64,000 nt of DNA, taken from CAZEHO01 sp964511945 (GTDB taxonomy: Bacteria; Actinomycetota; Acidimicrobiia; Spongiisociales; UBA11373). This document shows positions 35,988 to 45,205 of this stretch, in pieces. Made by a program: the position numbers and the translations under genes. Within the stretch, counting starts at the first letter, position 1. Each line of letters starts with the position of its first letter. The notes under the pieces were generated by a model, which searched no databases, was not told the DNA's origin, and was given only the letters and a program-made list of their open reading frames with translations. Location of the stretch: assembly GCA_964511945.1 (NCBI GenBank), contig CAZEHO010000005.1:1-64000 (forward strand), in the 5' to 3' direction.

Positions 35988-36419
35988 GTGACCACCTTCC
36001 AGGTGACCTTCGACGCAGCCGACCCCGCCGCGCTGGCCGACTTCTGGGCGGCGGCGCTCGGCTATGTGATTCCGCCGCCGCCGCCCGGCCACGAATCCTG
36101 GGATGACTGGGCACGTTCTGAGGGGATTCCCAAGGAGAACTGGAGCGATGCCCGGGCGCTGATCGACCCCGATGGATCGGGTCCCCGGATCTTCATTCAG
36201 CGGGTGCCGGAGCCCAAGACCTCCAAGAACCGGGTTCACCTGGACCTGAACGTGGGAGGTGGCCCGGGGCCGCCCGGCGACGAGGAGCGTGCCCGAATCG
36301 ACGCCGAAGTGGCCCGGCTCACCGGCGCCGGCGCCGTCGTGATGGGCCCGGTCAACCAGCGCGGCCAGTATTGGGTGGTCATGCAGGATCCGGAGGGCAA
36401 CGAGTTCTGTGTTCATTAG
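35988..36419 (+). CDS. VOC (glyoxalase/bleomycin resistance) family protein
   Basis: 143 residues. TTFQVTFDAADPAALADFWA, ALGYVIPPPPPGHESWDDW, FIQRVPEPKTSKNRVHLDLN and VMQDPEGNEFCVH give the paired beta-alpha-beta-beta-beta modules with metal ligands His (VHLDL) and Glu (NEFCV). Substrate unknown. GTG start at 35988; TACCGT at 35957 is a plausible -10. Confidence 0.87.
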   Translation: MTTFQVTFDAADPAALADFWAAALGYVIPPPPPGHESWDDWARSEGIPKENWSDARALIDPDGSGPRIFIQRVPEPKTSKNRVHLDLNVGGGPGPPGDEERARIDAEVARLTGAGAVVMGPVNQRGQYWVVMQDPEGNEFCVH

Positions 36420-36436
36420 CTCCCGACCACGCGGAG

Positions 36437-36442
36437 TAGCGT
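36437..36442 (+). promoter_or_regulatory. Probable -10 box of a leaderless promoter (36450 gene)
   Basis: TAGCGT 7 nt before the ATG at 36450. Confidence 0.5.
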
Positions 36443-36449
36443 TATCCCC

Positions 36450-37385
36450 ATGACCAGTGAACTCTTCGACCAATTGCGCTTCGATCCCTCCGAAGGCACC
36501 GTCATCCGTTCCCCGGAGGGTGAGGGATACGGGTACTGGGTGGGCGGCCACAAGGTCTCATTCGACCCCGAGACCGGCCGCTACGCCCTGTTCTACCGGC
36601 GCCGCTCCCCGCTCGAGCGTGGACGCGGCGGCACGTGTGCGGTGGCGCTGTCGAGCGACGGGATCGAGTTCGCCGATGTGTGGGGCGCAACGAAGGACGA
36701 CCTGGCGAGCACCTCGATCGAGGTTGGTCACGTGGTGCCCTATCGGGACGAGTGGCGCCTCTACATCTCCTACGAGTACGCCCCGACCGGCGAGTGGCGT
36801 ATCGATGTCCTGCGGGCCGATCGTCCCGAGCGGTTCCGCGCCCAGGACCGCCGCACCGTGCTCCACCCCCGCGACTTCGGCATCCCGTGGATCAAGGACC
36901 CGGTGGTGTACGTCGAGGATGGCCGGGTGCTGATGTACGCCGAAGCCCCGGCGCGCGAAGGCGTCAGCACCGACGGTGTGCGCTTCTGGGCTGCCCCACA
37001 GGGTGCCACCGTGTTGGCCGAATCCGCCGACGGGCTCTACTTCCCGAGCATCGAGTACGTCTTCGAGGCTCCCGGTGACGATTCGTGGCACGGCCGCCGG
37101 GCTCGTCTCAACTCGGTGTTTCCGTGGAAGGGCTTCATGGTGGGCACTTTCGACGGCGGCAGGACGTCCTACGACAACTACGAGGAACACGCCGGTTTGG
37201 CGGCCGGGCCCGATTGGCGGTCGCTGGAGCGGCTTGCCTCCGACGAACCGTGGGTGCGGTCACCGCATGGTTGCGTCCGCTACGTCTTCGCCCTCCCTCA
37301 GGAGGATCGGGTGCTCTTCTACTACGAGTACACCCGTCCGGACCTGTCACACGACCTCAGAGTCGCCGTTGTCGAGACGGACTGA
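36450..37385 (+). CDS. Five-bladed propeller glycosidase-like protein (GH43/GH130-like fold)
   Basis: 311 residues. GGHKVSFDPETGRYALFYRR, RLYISYEYAPTGEWRIDVLR, GIPWIKDPVVYVEDGRVLMY and RVLFYYEYTRPDLSHDLRVA show the repeating short beta-blade pattern, including a KDP motif seen in GH43/GH130-type proteins. It has no signal peptide. It probably acts on a sugar or glycoside; activity unassigned. Its end overlaps the start of the glycosyltransferase gene, suggesting a carbohydrate pair. Confidence 0.7.
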   Translation: MTSELFDQLRFDPSEGTVIRSPEGEGYGYWVGGHKVSFDPETGRYALFYRRRSPLERGRGGTCAVALSSDGIEFADVWGATKDDLASTSIEVGHVVPYRDEWRLYISYEYAPTGEWRIDVLRADRPERFRAQDRRTVLHPRDFGIPWIKDPVVYVEDGRVLMYAEAPAREGVSTDGVRFWAAPQGATVLAESADGLYFPSIEYVFEAPGDDSWHGRRARLNSVFPWKGFMVGTFDGGRTSYDNYEEHAGLAAGPDWRSLERLASDEPWVRSPHGCVRYVFALPQEDRVLFYYEYTRPDLSHDLRVAVVETD

Positions 37386-38421
37386 GCCCGCCCGCATCGC
37401 CATCGTCTGCTCCGGCCACGGGTACGGCCACGCGACCCGGCAACTGGCGGTTGCGGCCCAGCTGAAGGCCCGGGGAGCGGAACCGACGGTGTTCTCGACG
37501 ATGCCGCCGTTGCTGGCCGCCCGGTTGGTACCGGGAGTCTCGGCGGCGCATCTCGAAGCGGACGTCGGATTCGTGCAGGCCGACACCACAACCGAGGACG
37601 TGCCCGCCACTGCGGCCCGCCTCGAGGAACTCTGTAGCGAGGAGCGGATCACCGCGCTGAGCGACCGATTGGCGCCGTTCGATTTGATCGTTGCCGATGT
37701 CGCCGCTCCCGTGTTGGAAGCGGCGCGTCGGGTCGGGCTGCCGGCTGTTGCGGTCGGCAGTTTCGATTGGGCGTGGATCTACCGCCACTACGAGGGGCTC
37801 GAGCACTGGGAGGAACGCTTCACCGCATGGCAAGCGCCCCATCCGGCGATCTCACTGTGGCCGGGACCCGGCATGTTTGGATTCCGGAGCGTGGCCACCG
37901 CCGGCCTGGTCGGTCTCCAGGACTCGCCGGCGCCGCTACCGGAACGGTCGGTGCTGGTGAGCTTCGGTCGGTGGGGGCTGGATCGGTTGGCCGAGATCCT
38001 GCCGGAGATCGAGGGCGTGACCTGGATCACCGACGACGACACGGCCCGGTCGCGTTCGGACGGCATGTGGCTCCCCGACGCCACCTATCCGTCGCTCGTT
38101 GCCGGATCAGCGGTCGTTCTCACCAAACCCGGGTACGGCATCGTGGCCGAGAGCCTCCTGGCCGGAACCCGGCTCGCCTGGATTCCCCGGGGCCGTTTCC
38201 CGGAGACACCGAGCCTCGAGGCCGTCCTCGAGGCGCGGGGTGATCCGCGAATCGATGTCGGGGACGGCGGGGTCGCGGCGCTTCGCTCGGGGATCGATGC
38301 TGCGGTGCGCGCTGCGATCGACGCTCCTGCCCCCGCGGGTCACGAGAGGTCCGATGCAGCCCGGGTGGCCGCGCTGGTGCTGGATCAGTTGGCCGACGGG
38401 TCGAGTGGGAAGTCGGCGTAG
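37369..38421 (+). CDS. Glycosyltransferase, GT-B (MurG/arabinokinase N-domain-like)
   Basis: 350 residues. IAIVCSGHGYGHATRQLAVA is the N-terminal sugar-acceptor loop common to MurG-like and L-arabinokinase N-domains, PFDLIVADVAAPVLEAARRV follows, and the C-domain has LTKPGYGIVAESLLAGTRLA, the donor-nucleotide-binding block. It transfers a sugar to an unknown acceptor. The start is uncertain: no ATG or GTG precedes the motif, and TTG at 37369, overlapping the upstream gene by 17 nt, is the best candidate. The 3' end overlaps the convergent yqgE by 37 nt. Confidence 0.78.
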   Translation: MSRRTEPARIAIVCSGHGYGHATRQLAVAAQLKARGAEPTVFSTMPPLLAARLVPGVSAAHLEADVGFVQADTTTEDVPATAARLEELCSEERITALSDRLAPFDLIVADVAAPVLEAARRVGLPAVAVGSFDWAWIYRHYEGLEHWEERFTAWQAPHPAISLWPGPGMFGFRSVATAGLVGLQDSPAPLPERSVLVSFGRWGLDRLAEILPEIEGVTWITDDDTARSRSDGMWLPDATYPSLVAGSAVVLTKPGYGIVAESLLAGTRLAWIPRGRFPETPSLEAVLEARGDPRIDVGDGGVAALRSGIDAAVRAAIDAPAPAGHERSDAARVAALVLDQLADGSSGKSA

Positions 38422-38957
38422 AGACGAAGCTCTCCGTCCTGACGTCTGAGAACGTCGTGCCAGAGGTTGTCGACATCCTCCCCGAAGGGGTCATCGGGCT
38501 CGGCATCGACGAGGAGCCAGTCGCCGGAGGACGCCTCGAAGTCGAGTTGACCGGCAGACCAGCCGGCATACCCGCTGAAAACGCGGAGGCGATCGAGGTG
38601 ACCGGTGACGAGCCCGGGCGCCTCGCTGAGGTCGACCAGGCCCAGGTCAGACGAGACTGGTGTCCACCCGGGGGGTTCAGAGCTGTGTCTGCGGCGGCCC
38701 AGGCCGATCGCAACCTGGGGTTCGACGGGGCCCCCGACGAACACCACATCCGGGGCGGTGAGTGCTTCTGTCCATCCCGGCAGATGATCGCCGACCGCAA
38801 TGTCGGTGCGGCGGTTCAGGATGAGTCCGAGCGCTCCGTCGGAATCATGGCGGCAGATGAGCACCACGGTGCGCAGGAAGTTCGGGTCGTAGAGGCCGGG
38901 TCCGGCCACAAGGAGACTGCCGGTGAGGGTCGGGGTCTCGGGGGCCTCGTCGTTCAT
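38385..38957 (-). CDS. YqgE/AlgH family protein
   Basis: 190 residues, the typical size. GSLLVAGPGLYDPNFLRTVV, LICRHDSDGALGLILNRRTD, VFVGGPVEPQVAIGLG and VFSGYAGWSAGQLDFEASSG are hallmark segments. Function is unresolved; AlgH was named as a regulator of alginate in Pseudomonas. ATG at 38957 shares its first base with the end of the upstream lipoprotein stop, so it is translationally coupled. Confidence 0.92.
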   Translation of the reverse strand: MNDEAPETPTLTGSLLVAGPGLYDPNFLRTVVLICRHDSDGALGLILNRRTDIAVGDHLPGWTEALTAPDVVFVGGPVEPQVAIGLGRRRHSSEPPGWTPVSSDLGLVDLSEAPGLVTGHLDRLRVFSGYAGWSAGQLDFEASSGDWLLVDAEPDDPFGEDVDNLWHDVLRRQDGELRLYADFPLDPSAN

Positions 38958-39799
38958 CAGGGACCCAGGAAGTACCCGAGCTCGCCGGCCACTCGGCGGA
39001 CTTCGGCAAGGTCGTAGAAGCCGACGGCTCGGACCATGTCCTGTTCGATGGTGGCCACTTCTGCGCCCTTCGCGTCGAATTGCCACGAGATGCACCCTCC
39101 GTCGAAGAGGAAGTACCAGGTGGCGTCGTAGTGGGCTTCGGCGACCTCGTCCTCGATCTCATCGAGAGCGTCCTGGACCGTGATCTCGGACTCGACGTCA
39201 CCACTGGGAAGAAGGAGTTCGAGAGTGCCTGCGGCGGCATCGGCATCGTCGACGACGATCACCATGCGGTCCGCCGCCTTCGCCGCCGTGATCTCGGCAG
39301 AGGCATTGCCGGCCGATGCCAGGCGCAGCTCGAGCGGACGGCCCCGGAGGATGGAACCGGCGAGGTCGACACCGATCGAAGCTGCGTACTCGACCACACG
39401 ACCATTGACCGGGACCAGCGTGACCGGCACCGGATCGACGTACGGACTGCCGGAGACCCTGGCTTCGACATCCGGGTGAGGCGCCGGGCGCCGGATCGCT
39501 GCTCCCGGGTCGCACGTCTCGGTCAGGGTCACTTCGACAAAATCGTCACCCATCCGGTCCGACGACAGCCAGAAGCGAGCGGCACCGCTCTCCGCCTGCT
39601 GATGTTCGTATTCCCAGCCCGGCTCGAGCTCGATGATGCAGGGACCTATCGTGGCGGTGGGCACCGCTTGTGCCTGGGTGAGGATCTCTGAGCGCACCTG
39701 ATCGAGGTCACAATCCGGGATCGCGCGACCGATCCGATCCGAGCAAGCGGTGGCAGCGATCACCACAGCCAGCAGGACGGTGGTGGCGCGGCGGCTCAC
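38957..39799 (-). CDS. Lipoprotein of unknown function
   Basis: 280 residues. The signal peptide TVLLAVVIAATACSDR carries a lipobox with Cys19. The mature part has Cys pairs (IPDCDLDQ, IGPCIIELE, TCDPGA, GGCISW) and ends RRVAGELGYFLGP; no family recognised. GTG at 39799 overlaps the stop of the giant upstream gene (GTGA), so the giant protein, this lipoprotein and YqgE are one operon. It may be an extracytoplasmic partner of the PAP2/kinase protein. Confidence 0.78.
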   Translation of the reverse strand: MSRRATTVLLAVVIAATACSDRIGRAIPDCDLDQVRSEILTQAQAVPTATIGPCIIELEPGWEYEHQQAESGAARFWLSSDRMGDDFVEVTLTETCDPGAAIRRPAPHPDVEARVSGSPYVDPVPVTLVPVNGRVVEYAASIGVDLAGSILRGRPLELRLASAGNASAEITAAKAADRMVIVVDDADAAAGTLELLLPSGDVESEITVQDALDEIEDEVAEAHYDATWYFLFDGGCISWQFDAKGAEVATIEQDMVRAVGFYDLAEVRRVAGELGYFLGP

Positions 39800-42700
39800 A
39801 GCAGCCCCCTTCCCTGCACGCTGTCGATGATCAGGCTCAGCAGCAGCAATCCGCCCAGCAATGCTCCGAGCGCCAGCAGGATGCGGCGAGGGCTCCAGCG
39901 TTGGATAGAGATCGGTTCGGCATCGGGAGCCAGGCTCCTGAATTCGGCAAGGCGGTCGATGCCGTCGTCGCGCTGGTGCGCCTTGAGTTCGGCGCTGAGT
40001 TGCCGCGGCACGGTGATTCCCCTGGTAGCGGCGAAGGCCTCGGCGATGTCCTCCGGGGCGAAGAACTGCAGGGCGCGTTCGTACACGAGTTCCGCCGGGG
40101 CGTTGAGGCTGAGGACCAGCATCATGTTGGCGAGGTCGACCGCCTGGCGCCACGGTGTGGGGCGGATCGTCCCGAATGCGACGTCGATGATGCGGACCCG
40201 TCCGTCGGCAACCATCACGTTGGCCGGCTTCACATCACGATGAGCCAGGCCCTCATCCCACATCCGGCGGACGATGAGGAGAGCGTCGTCGATGAGGTAC
40301 TCGTCGAGCTCGGTATCCCCGATCTCGGAGGCATCGTGGAGGAACTCGGTCACGATCAGGTATTCCCGGTCGGGCGTGATCTCGACGACTCCGTAGGGAT
40401 GAGCAGAAGGGATGTTTGCCTTCCACATCGTGAGGAACATGTAGTCCTCATACTCGACCAGGCGGCGCACGGTGCGGAAGCTCACCTCGTCTTCGAGTGC
40501 GCCGTACAGGATGGTTCTGCCGACCTTGTACCAGCGGTCGGCGCGCAGGTGGCTGCGGGCGTACAGCTTGGCGAAAAGATGGGTCGGAGGGTCACCGGCG
40601 ACGGTGAGCCGGAGCGGGGTGGATCCACCGGAGGCGTCCAGCCCGACCGGTTTGATGTCGGTGAGGGTGATACCCAGCTGATCGGAGATCGCTTTCGTGA
40701 TCGCCGCGCCGCGAGAGCCGCCCACGTCGAGGTGCGCCGTATTCCCCCGCCGGTAGGTGACCGGGAACACGCTCTCGGGGGCCCAAAGCCGGAAGATGAC
40801 CACGGCGAACGCGGGTCCGACGATTGCGGCCACCGCGCCGTCGGAGAGGTGATCGACCCCGAGGTAGACCCGCGACACGACAACCGCCGCGATCAGCCCG
40901 CCGGCGGCGGTCATGAACCAGTTTCGCCACTTCCCCATCGGGATGAGCGCGAGGCCGAGGACGGCAAGCGTTGCCGCCAGTTCGACCACCGGAACAGCCG
41001 GATGGGAGTAGCCCTTCCAGACACCGATGATCGGCACGAAGGGACGGGGGCGGGCGACCCCGATCGAGATCAACTCTGCGATGGCACCCGGGATGGTGAG
41101 GGCGAAGGTGGCCCCGAAGAAATGCCGCCAGCGCTTGGCCACAAGACCGAGCACCAGCAGCGACGCCCAGCGAATCGGACGCCAGAACCACGCAGAACCG
41201 AGCGAGTGGAATGCCCGGGCCACGTCGGTACCGAAATCGGTGCGCAGGTCGATCAGCCAGTCGCTCACCGTCTGATCGCGTGCCTCCCACCACGCGGTGC
41301 TCTCCGGCCACCAGAACAGAGAGCCCCAGATGAGGATTCCGACGATCCCCAGTCCAAGCCAGATCCAGCCGCTGGCCCGGAACTCGATCGGGAGCGGCGG
41401 GCTCTCACCGGTGGGACGCCGTCGTCGGCCGGCAACCCGGATCCCACCGAACTTGACCTCTGAGCGTTCGCCGACACCGCCGAGATGACGGGCAACTCGC
41501 TTCCCCAGTTCGACCTGTTCGAGGCTCAGTATTCCCTCCGCGCCTGCGACCGGGTCGGTCTCGGCGAGCGCGGCGGCAACGACTTGATCGTCATCCATGG
41601 CGCGGCCGCCGTCGAGCAGGCGGCCGTACTCGTCTTCGGTGAGGTGTGAGCGTGCCGTCACCAGCATGGTGTCGACGTCATCTCGCCGGGGGCCTGTTGC
41701 AGGGCGGATGATTTCCTCGCGGCGCCGGGCCGCAGCACCTGCAAGCCGCACCGCCTGGCCGTGACGGCCTCCCCGACCCGCAATCGAGGCGAGGGCTTCG
41801 AGCGACACGGCCATGGTGTAGCGGGGTGCCATATCGGGGATCCCGGCGGAGAGTTCTATCGCACGCCTCAGCGAAGCGACCGCCTCGGATTCCTTCCCCA
41901 TCTGGCGGAGGGTTTCCGCCTTCAGGTAGTGCCCCTCGGCCTCGGCGGCTCGGGAACCCAGATCGGAAGCCACCGCAATGCCTTCGTCCGCATAGCGGAG
42001 CGCGAGTGCCAGGTCACCGCGGTGACGTTCGTCGATTGCCAGCGAGCCGAGCGACTCCGCCACCCGGACCCGGTCGCCCATGTCGCGGAAGAGTTCCAGC
42101 GCTTCGGCGTGAGCGAGGCAGGCACCCTCGAGGTCTCCTCGACGGCGATGGATACGACCCATCTCGGCGAGCGCATTGGCGATGCCGAACGGATGCTCGA
42201 GCCGGCGGAATCTCTCGAGCGCCGACGAAATGAAAGACGCCGCCTCATCCCATTCGCCGCGATCGCGCGAGACCCAGCCGATGAACCAACTGGCCCAGGC
42301 AATACCGACCTCCGCGTCTTCTGCGGTGAAGGCGTGGTGCGCCGCGGCGTAGTGGTCGGAGGCCTTCTCGAGATCTCCCTGGTGATAGGAGGCAAGGCCC
42401 AGGTAGAGGGCGGCCTGGCCCGAGAGAACCCGATCGCCGGCAAGTCGCCGCTCCTCACGTGCCTGCACCAGGATCTCCGTTGCCTCGGAATGAGCACCCT
42501 GGCCGATGAACAGCAGCGCCGCGCTGATCTGGGCCCGCGAGCGCAACTCCGCGTCGGCCTCACCATCGAGGGCGAGCGTCCGGCGTGCGGCATCGACGGC
42601 CTCGTCGTAGCCGCGGATGAACCAGGGCCAGCCCATGATGGAGATGAACGCGAGTGCTCGCGCCACGTTCCCGGTTGCGATCGACGCTTCGAGGGCGGCG

Positions 42701-43950
42701 TAGATGTTGGGCCCCTCGAGGTCGAGTTCGTCGAAGACCGCGACCGTCTCCGGGCCGACCATCCCTGCCAACCGGGCCTGGGCGAACTCCAGGAAGAAGT
42801 CGGCGTGCGCTTCGACGGCCGTAGCCGGATCCCCTTCGGAGGCAGCGCGGGCGAGGGCATACATCCGCAGTGTGCGGGGGATTTGGTACCGGCGGCTTCC
42901 CGAGGATTGGTCGCGCAAGACGACCGACTTGGCGATCAGTCCGGCGAGCAAGTCGACCACGTGATCGGGGTGGATGGGGCCGCCGGCGGCGATCGACTCG
43001 GCCGCCTCGGCTGAGAACGTGGCGGGGAACACTGCGAGCCGCTGGAAGGCGAGGCGCTCGTCGTTGTCGAGCAGGTCGTAGCTCCAGGCGACCGCGGCCT
43101 CGAGAGTTTGGCCGTGCGTGGTCTCGTGGTCGCCTCCGCCTCCGAGCAGTTTGAACTGGTCGTCGAGCCGGTCGGCGATCTGGCCGACATCCAGGACGCT
43201 GACCCGGGCCGCGGCGAGTTCGATCGCCAGCGGACTTCCGTCGAGGCGGCGGCAGATCCTGGCGACGGCCGGCGTGGTTCGGGCGTCGAGGGTGAACTCG
43301 GCATATGCTTCGGCGGCCCTCGCTGCGAACAGCCGGACTGCCGGTGTGTTTCTGATCGCAGCCTCGTCCGCCTCCGGCTCCGGGACCGGCAGTGGCGGCA
43401 GCGTCCACACTCGCTCTCCGGGCGCCCGCAGCGGTTGCTGTGACGTCGCGATGAAGGAGAGTTCCGGACAGGATCGGGCCAGATCGTCGACGAGTTCCGC
43501 AATGCCGGCTGCAACGTGCTCGCAGTGATCGAGGATGAGCAGTGCCCGTTTGCCGTCGAGGTAGGCCTGCAGTTGACCGAGCGATGTGGTCGCTGCGGGG
43601 GACGCTGACCCGCCGAGACCGGTGCCACCGCTGGCGACCCCGAGTTCGTCGAGGACGACCAGGGCGGCGAGGTCGGGCTCGGTGACACCGGAGAAACGGG
43701 CGATCCAGGTTCCGTCCGGGTAAGTGGCGCGCTGCTGATGGGCCAGTTCGACGGCGAGGCGAGTCTTGCCGATCCCACCAAACCCCGTGATCGTGAGCAG
43801 CCGGGTCTCCCCCAGCAGCCTGCCGGCCGTCTCCAGTTCCTCGTCGCGGCCGACGAGGGGACTCGGGAACAACGGCAGGTTGGTCGGTGGCGCGTCGCGC
43901 ACCGCGCGGAGCCTGGTCCGTCCGGCAGCGGTCTCGTTCCCCCCGATCAC
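39796..43950 (-). CDS. Giant fusion: NTPase-TPR / PAP2 membrane domain / protein-kinase-like domain
   Basis: 1384 residues. 28-330: AfsR/MalT-type NTPase with P-loop GFGGIGKT (56-63) and Walker B ALLILDHCEH (about 136-145). 330-800: TPR-like repeats (QAALYLGLASYHQGDLEKAS). About 862-1060: membrane region with PAP2 phosphatase signatures ARPRP, YSHPAVP and SRVYLGVDHLSDGA. 1080-1350: kinase-like domain with HRDVKPANVMVADGR (about 1236) and IIDVAFGTIRP. 1355-1375: final helix. There is no HTH. PAP2, kinase-like and flippase-like modules often occur together in actinobacteria and may act on lipid-linked intermediates; adding an NTPase-TPR sensor is unusual. GTG start, leaderless (TAGCTT 6 nt upstream). 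Confidence 0.87.
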   Translation of the reverse strand: MIGGNETAAGRTRLRAVRDAPPTNLPLFPSPLVGRDEELETAGRLLGETRLLTITGFGGIGKTRLAVELAHQQRATYPDGTWIARFSGVTEPDLAALVVLDELGVASGGTGLGGSASPAATTSLGQLQAYLDGKRALLILDHCEHVAAGIAELVDDLARSCPELSFIATSQQPLRAPGERVWTLPPLPVPEPEADEAAIRNTPAVRLFAARAAEAYAEFTLDARTTPAVARICRRLDGSPLAIELAAARVSVLDVGQIADRLDDQFKLLGGGGDHETTHGQTLEAAVAWSYDLLDNDERLAFQRLAVFPATFSAEAAESIAAGGPIHPDHVVDLLAGLIAKSVVLRDQSSGSRRYQIPRTLRMYALARAASEGDPATAVEAHADFFLEFAQARLAGMVGPETVAVFDELDLEGPNIYAALEASIATGNVARALAFISIMGWPWFIRGYDEAVDAARRTLALDGEADAELRSRAQISAALLFIGQGAHSEATEILVQAREERRLAGDRVLSGQAALYLGLASYHQGDLEKASDHYAAAHHAFTAEDAEVGIAWASWFIGWVSRDRGEWDEAASFISSALERFRRLEHPFGIANALAEMGRIHRRRGDLEGACLAHAEALELFRDMGDRVRVAESLGSLAIDERHRGDLALALRYADEGIAVASDLGSRAAEAEGHYLKAETLRQMGKESEAVASLRRAIELSAGIPDMAPRYTMAVSLEALASIAGRGGRHGQAVRLAGAAARRREEIIRPATGPRRDDVDTMLVTARSHLTEDEYGRLLDGGRAMDDDQVVAAALAETDPVAGAEGILSLEQVELGKRVARHLGGVGERSEVKFGGIRVAGRRRRPTGESPPLPIEFRASGWIWLGLGIVGILIWGSLFWWPESTAWWEARDQTVSDWLIDLRTDFGTDVARAFHSLGSAWFWRPIRWASLLVLGLVAKRWRHFFGATFALTIPGAIAELISIGVARPRPFVPIIGVWKGYSHPAVPVVELAATLAVLGLALIPMGKWRNWFMTAAGGLIAAVVVSRVYLGVDHLSDGAVAAIVGPAFAVVIFRLWAPESVFPVTYRRGNTAHLDVGGSRGAAITKAISDQLGITLTDIKPVGLDASGGSTPLRLTVAGDPPTHLFAKLYARSHLRADRWYKVGRTILYGALEDEVSFRTVRRLVEYEDYMFLTMWKANIPSAHPYGVVEITPDREYLIVTEFLHDASEIGDTELDEYLIDDALLIVRRMWDEGLAHRDVKPANVMVADGRVRIIDVAFGTIRPTPWRQAVDLANMMLVLSLNAPAELVYERALQFFAPEDIAEAFAATRGITVPRQLSAELKAHQRDDGIDRLAEFRSLAPDAEPISIQRWSPRRILLALGALLGGLLLLSLIIDSVQGRGLL

Positions 43951-44016
43951 CCCCGCAAGCTACCAAGGTTGTGGAGCACCGCGGGAGCGAAACGGGAGGC
44001 GGGTAGGGTCGATGGG
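43951..44016. promoter_or_regulatory. Divergent promoter region of the giant fusion and flippase genes
   Basis: Minus-strand TAGCTT (43957-43962) is 6 nt before the GTG at 43950; plus-strand TAGGGT (44004-44009) is 7 nt before the ATG at 44017. Two leaderless promoters share 66 bp, implying coordinated expression. Confidence 0.5.
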
Positions 44017-45162
44017 ATGGTGAGCGAGCACCACCCGGACCCACCCGAGCAGGAGCCGGACGTTTCCTCGGAGGCCGCGGAGCGCTCCGCACGCGTCAAA
44101 CGGACCGTGAAAGCCGTCGCGTCGGTTCTCCTCGGCTGGGCGCTCCTGGTCGGCGTGCTCCCCCGCCTCGCCGATGTCTCCCAGGTCTGGGACTCAGTCC
44201 GGTCGATGACGGCACTCGAGGTCGGCGGCCTCGCCCTCTTCTCGGCGTGGAACATCATCACCTACCAGTTCGTGATGATGTCGGCACTGCCCGGCCTGAA
44301 ACTGCGACACGCCTTCATGACCGGTCAGATCTCGACCGCCGTTGCCAACACGGTTCCGGCCGGAGCGCTCGTCGGTGTCGGGGTCACCTACAGCGTGCTG
44401 GCATCGTTCGGGCACGGTGGGGCGGCGATCGCCCTGGCTTCCGTACTCACCGGGTGGTGGAACACCCTGGTCAAGCTCGGATTGCCGGTGGTGGCGCTGG
44501 GCCTGCTCTCCATCGCCGAGCGGGAGGTGAACACGGCGATGCTGTCGGCGGCCATCGTCGGGATCGCCATTCTGCTGGCCGCAATCGGAATCCTCGTGCT
44601 GGTGACCACCAGTGACCGGCTGGCTCGCGCGCTGGGAACGACGGCGGGAAAGGCCGTCAGCACGATCCGGGGATGGTTCGGGGCCGGTCCGGTGGGCGAC
44701 TGGGCGGCAGGATTCGCAGGGTTCCGCCGTCAGAGCGCCGGGCTGCTGCGGCGGCGGTGGCACGTGCTCACCGTCAGCACCATCGTGAGCCACGTCTCGC
44801 TGTTCTGGGTCCTCCTCGCCGCGCTGCGGCACCTTGGAGTGGAGCCCGAAGCGGTGAGCTGGCAGGAGGCCCTCGCCGCGTTCGCGTTCGTCCGCCTGGC
44901 GACGGCACTGCCGATAACACCGGGCGGCCTGGGCATCGTCGAAGTTGGGATGTCGGCTGCGCTGGTCCTCGCCGGTGGTGACGAGCCTCCGGTCGTGGCT
45001 GCGGTCCTGGTGTACCGGGCGCTGACCTACCTGCTGCAGGTGCTGCTCGGGGTGATCTCCTATGCCTTCTGGCGGGCCGAGATGCGCAAGGGCGGCCAGC
45101 CGCTCGAGGCTTCGGCCCCGGGCGCGGAAGAGGTGCCGCCTCCCGGCGACACCCCCTCGTAA
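44017..45162 (+). CDS. Flippase-like (UPF0104 / LPG-synthase TM) protein
   Basis: 381 residues, about eight membrane helices after a charged N-terminus. TYQFVMMSALPGLKLRHAFM, TGQISTAVANTVPAGALVGV, GVTYSVLASFGHGGA, FAFVRLATALPITPGGLGIV and VAAVLVYRALTYLLQVLLG are the UPF0104 core (as in AglD and the MprF flippase domain). It may flip or synthesise a polar lipid. Divergent from the PAP2/kinase fusion, whose domains are often functional partners of this family. Confidence 0.88.
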   Translation: MVSEHHPDPPEQEPDVSSEAAERSARVKRTVKAVASVLLGWALLVGVLPRLADVSQVWDSVRSMTALEVGGLALFSAWNIITYQFVMMSALPGLKLRHAFMTGQISTAVANTVPAGALVGVGVTYSVLASFGHGGAAIALASVLTGWWNTLVKLGLPVVALGLLSIAEREVNTAMLSAAIVGIAILLAAIGILVLVTTSDRLARALGTTAGKAVSTIRGWFGAGPVGDWAAGFAGFRRQSAGLLRRRWHVLTVSTIVSHVSLFWVLLAALRHLGVEPEAVSWQEALAAFAFVRLATALPITPGGLGIVEVGMSAALVLAGGDEPPVVAAVLVYRALTYLLQVLLGVISYAFWRAEMRKGGQPLEASAPGAEEVPPPGDTPS

Positions 45163-45168
45163 CATCTG

Positions 45169-45192
45169 GCGAATCGCGGATCGCGAATCGCG
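45169..45192. repeat. Tandem 10-bp repeat GCGAATCGCG
   Basis: GCGAATCGCG at 45169-45178 and 45183-45192 with the 4-nt spacer GATC, located between the convergent flippase and DsrE-like genes. The repeats can also fold on themselves; a terminator role is possible but there is no clear T run. Confidence 0.6.
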
Positions 45193-45205
45193 TCATGTCT
45201 CTTCT

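Noticed and set aside
39901..41463. Long plus-strand open frame (520 codons) antisense to the giant fusion gene
   Set aside because: Composition is His/Asp/Arg/Gln-rich with no recognisable motif. Long antisense frames are expected opposite high-GC genes. The same applies to plus-strand frames at 8371-9585, 22633-23328 and 61450-62118.
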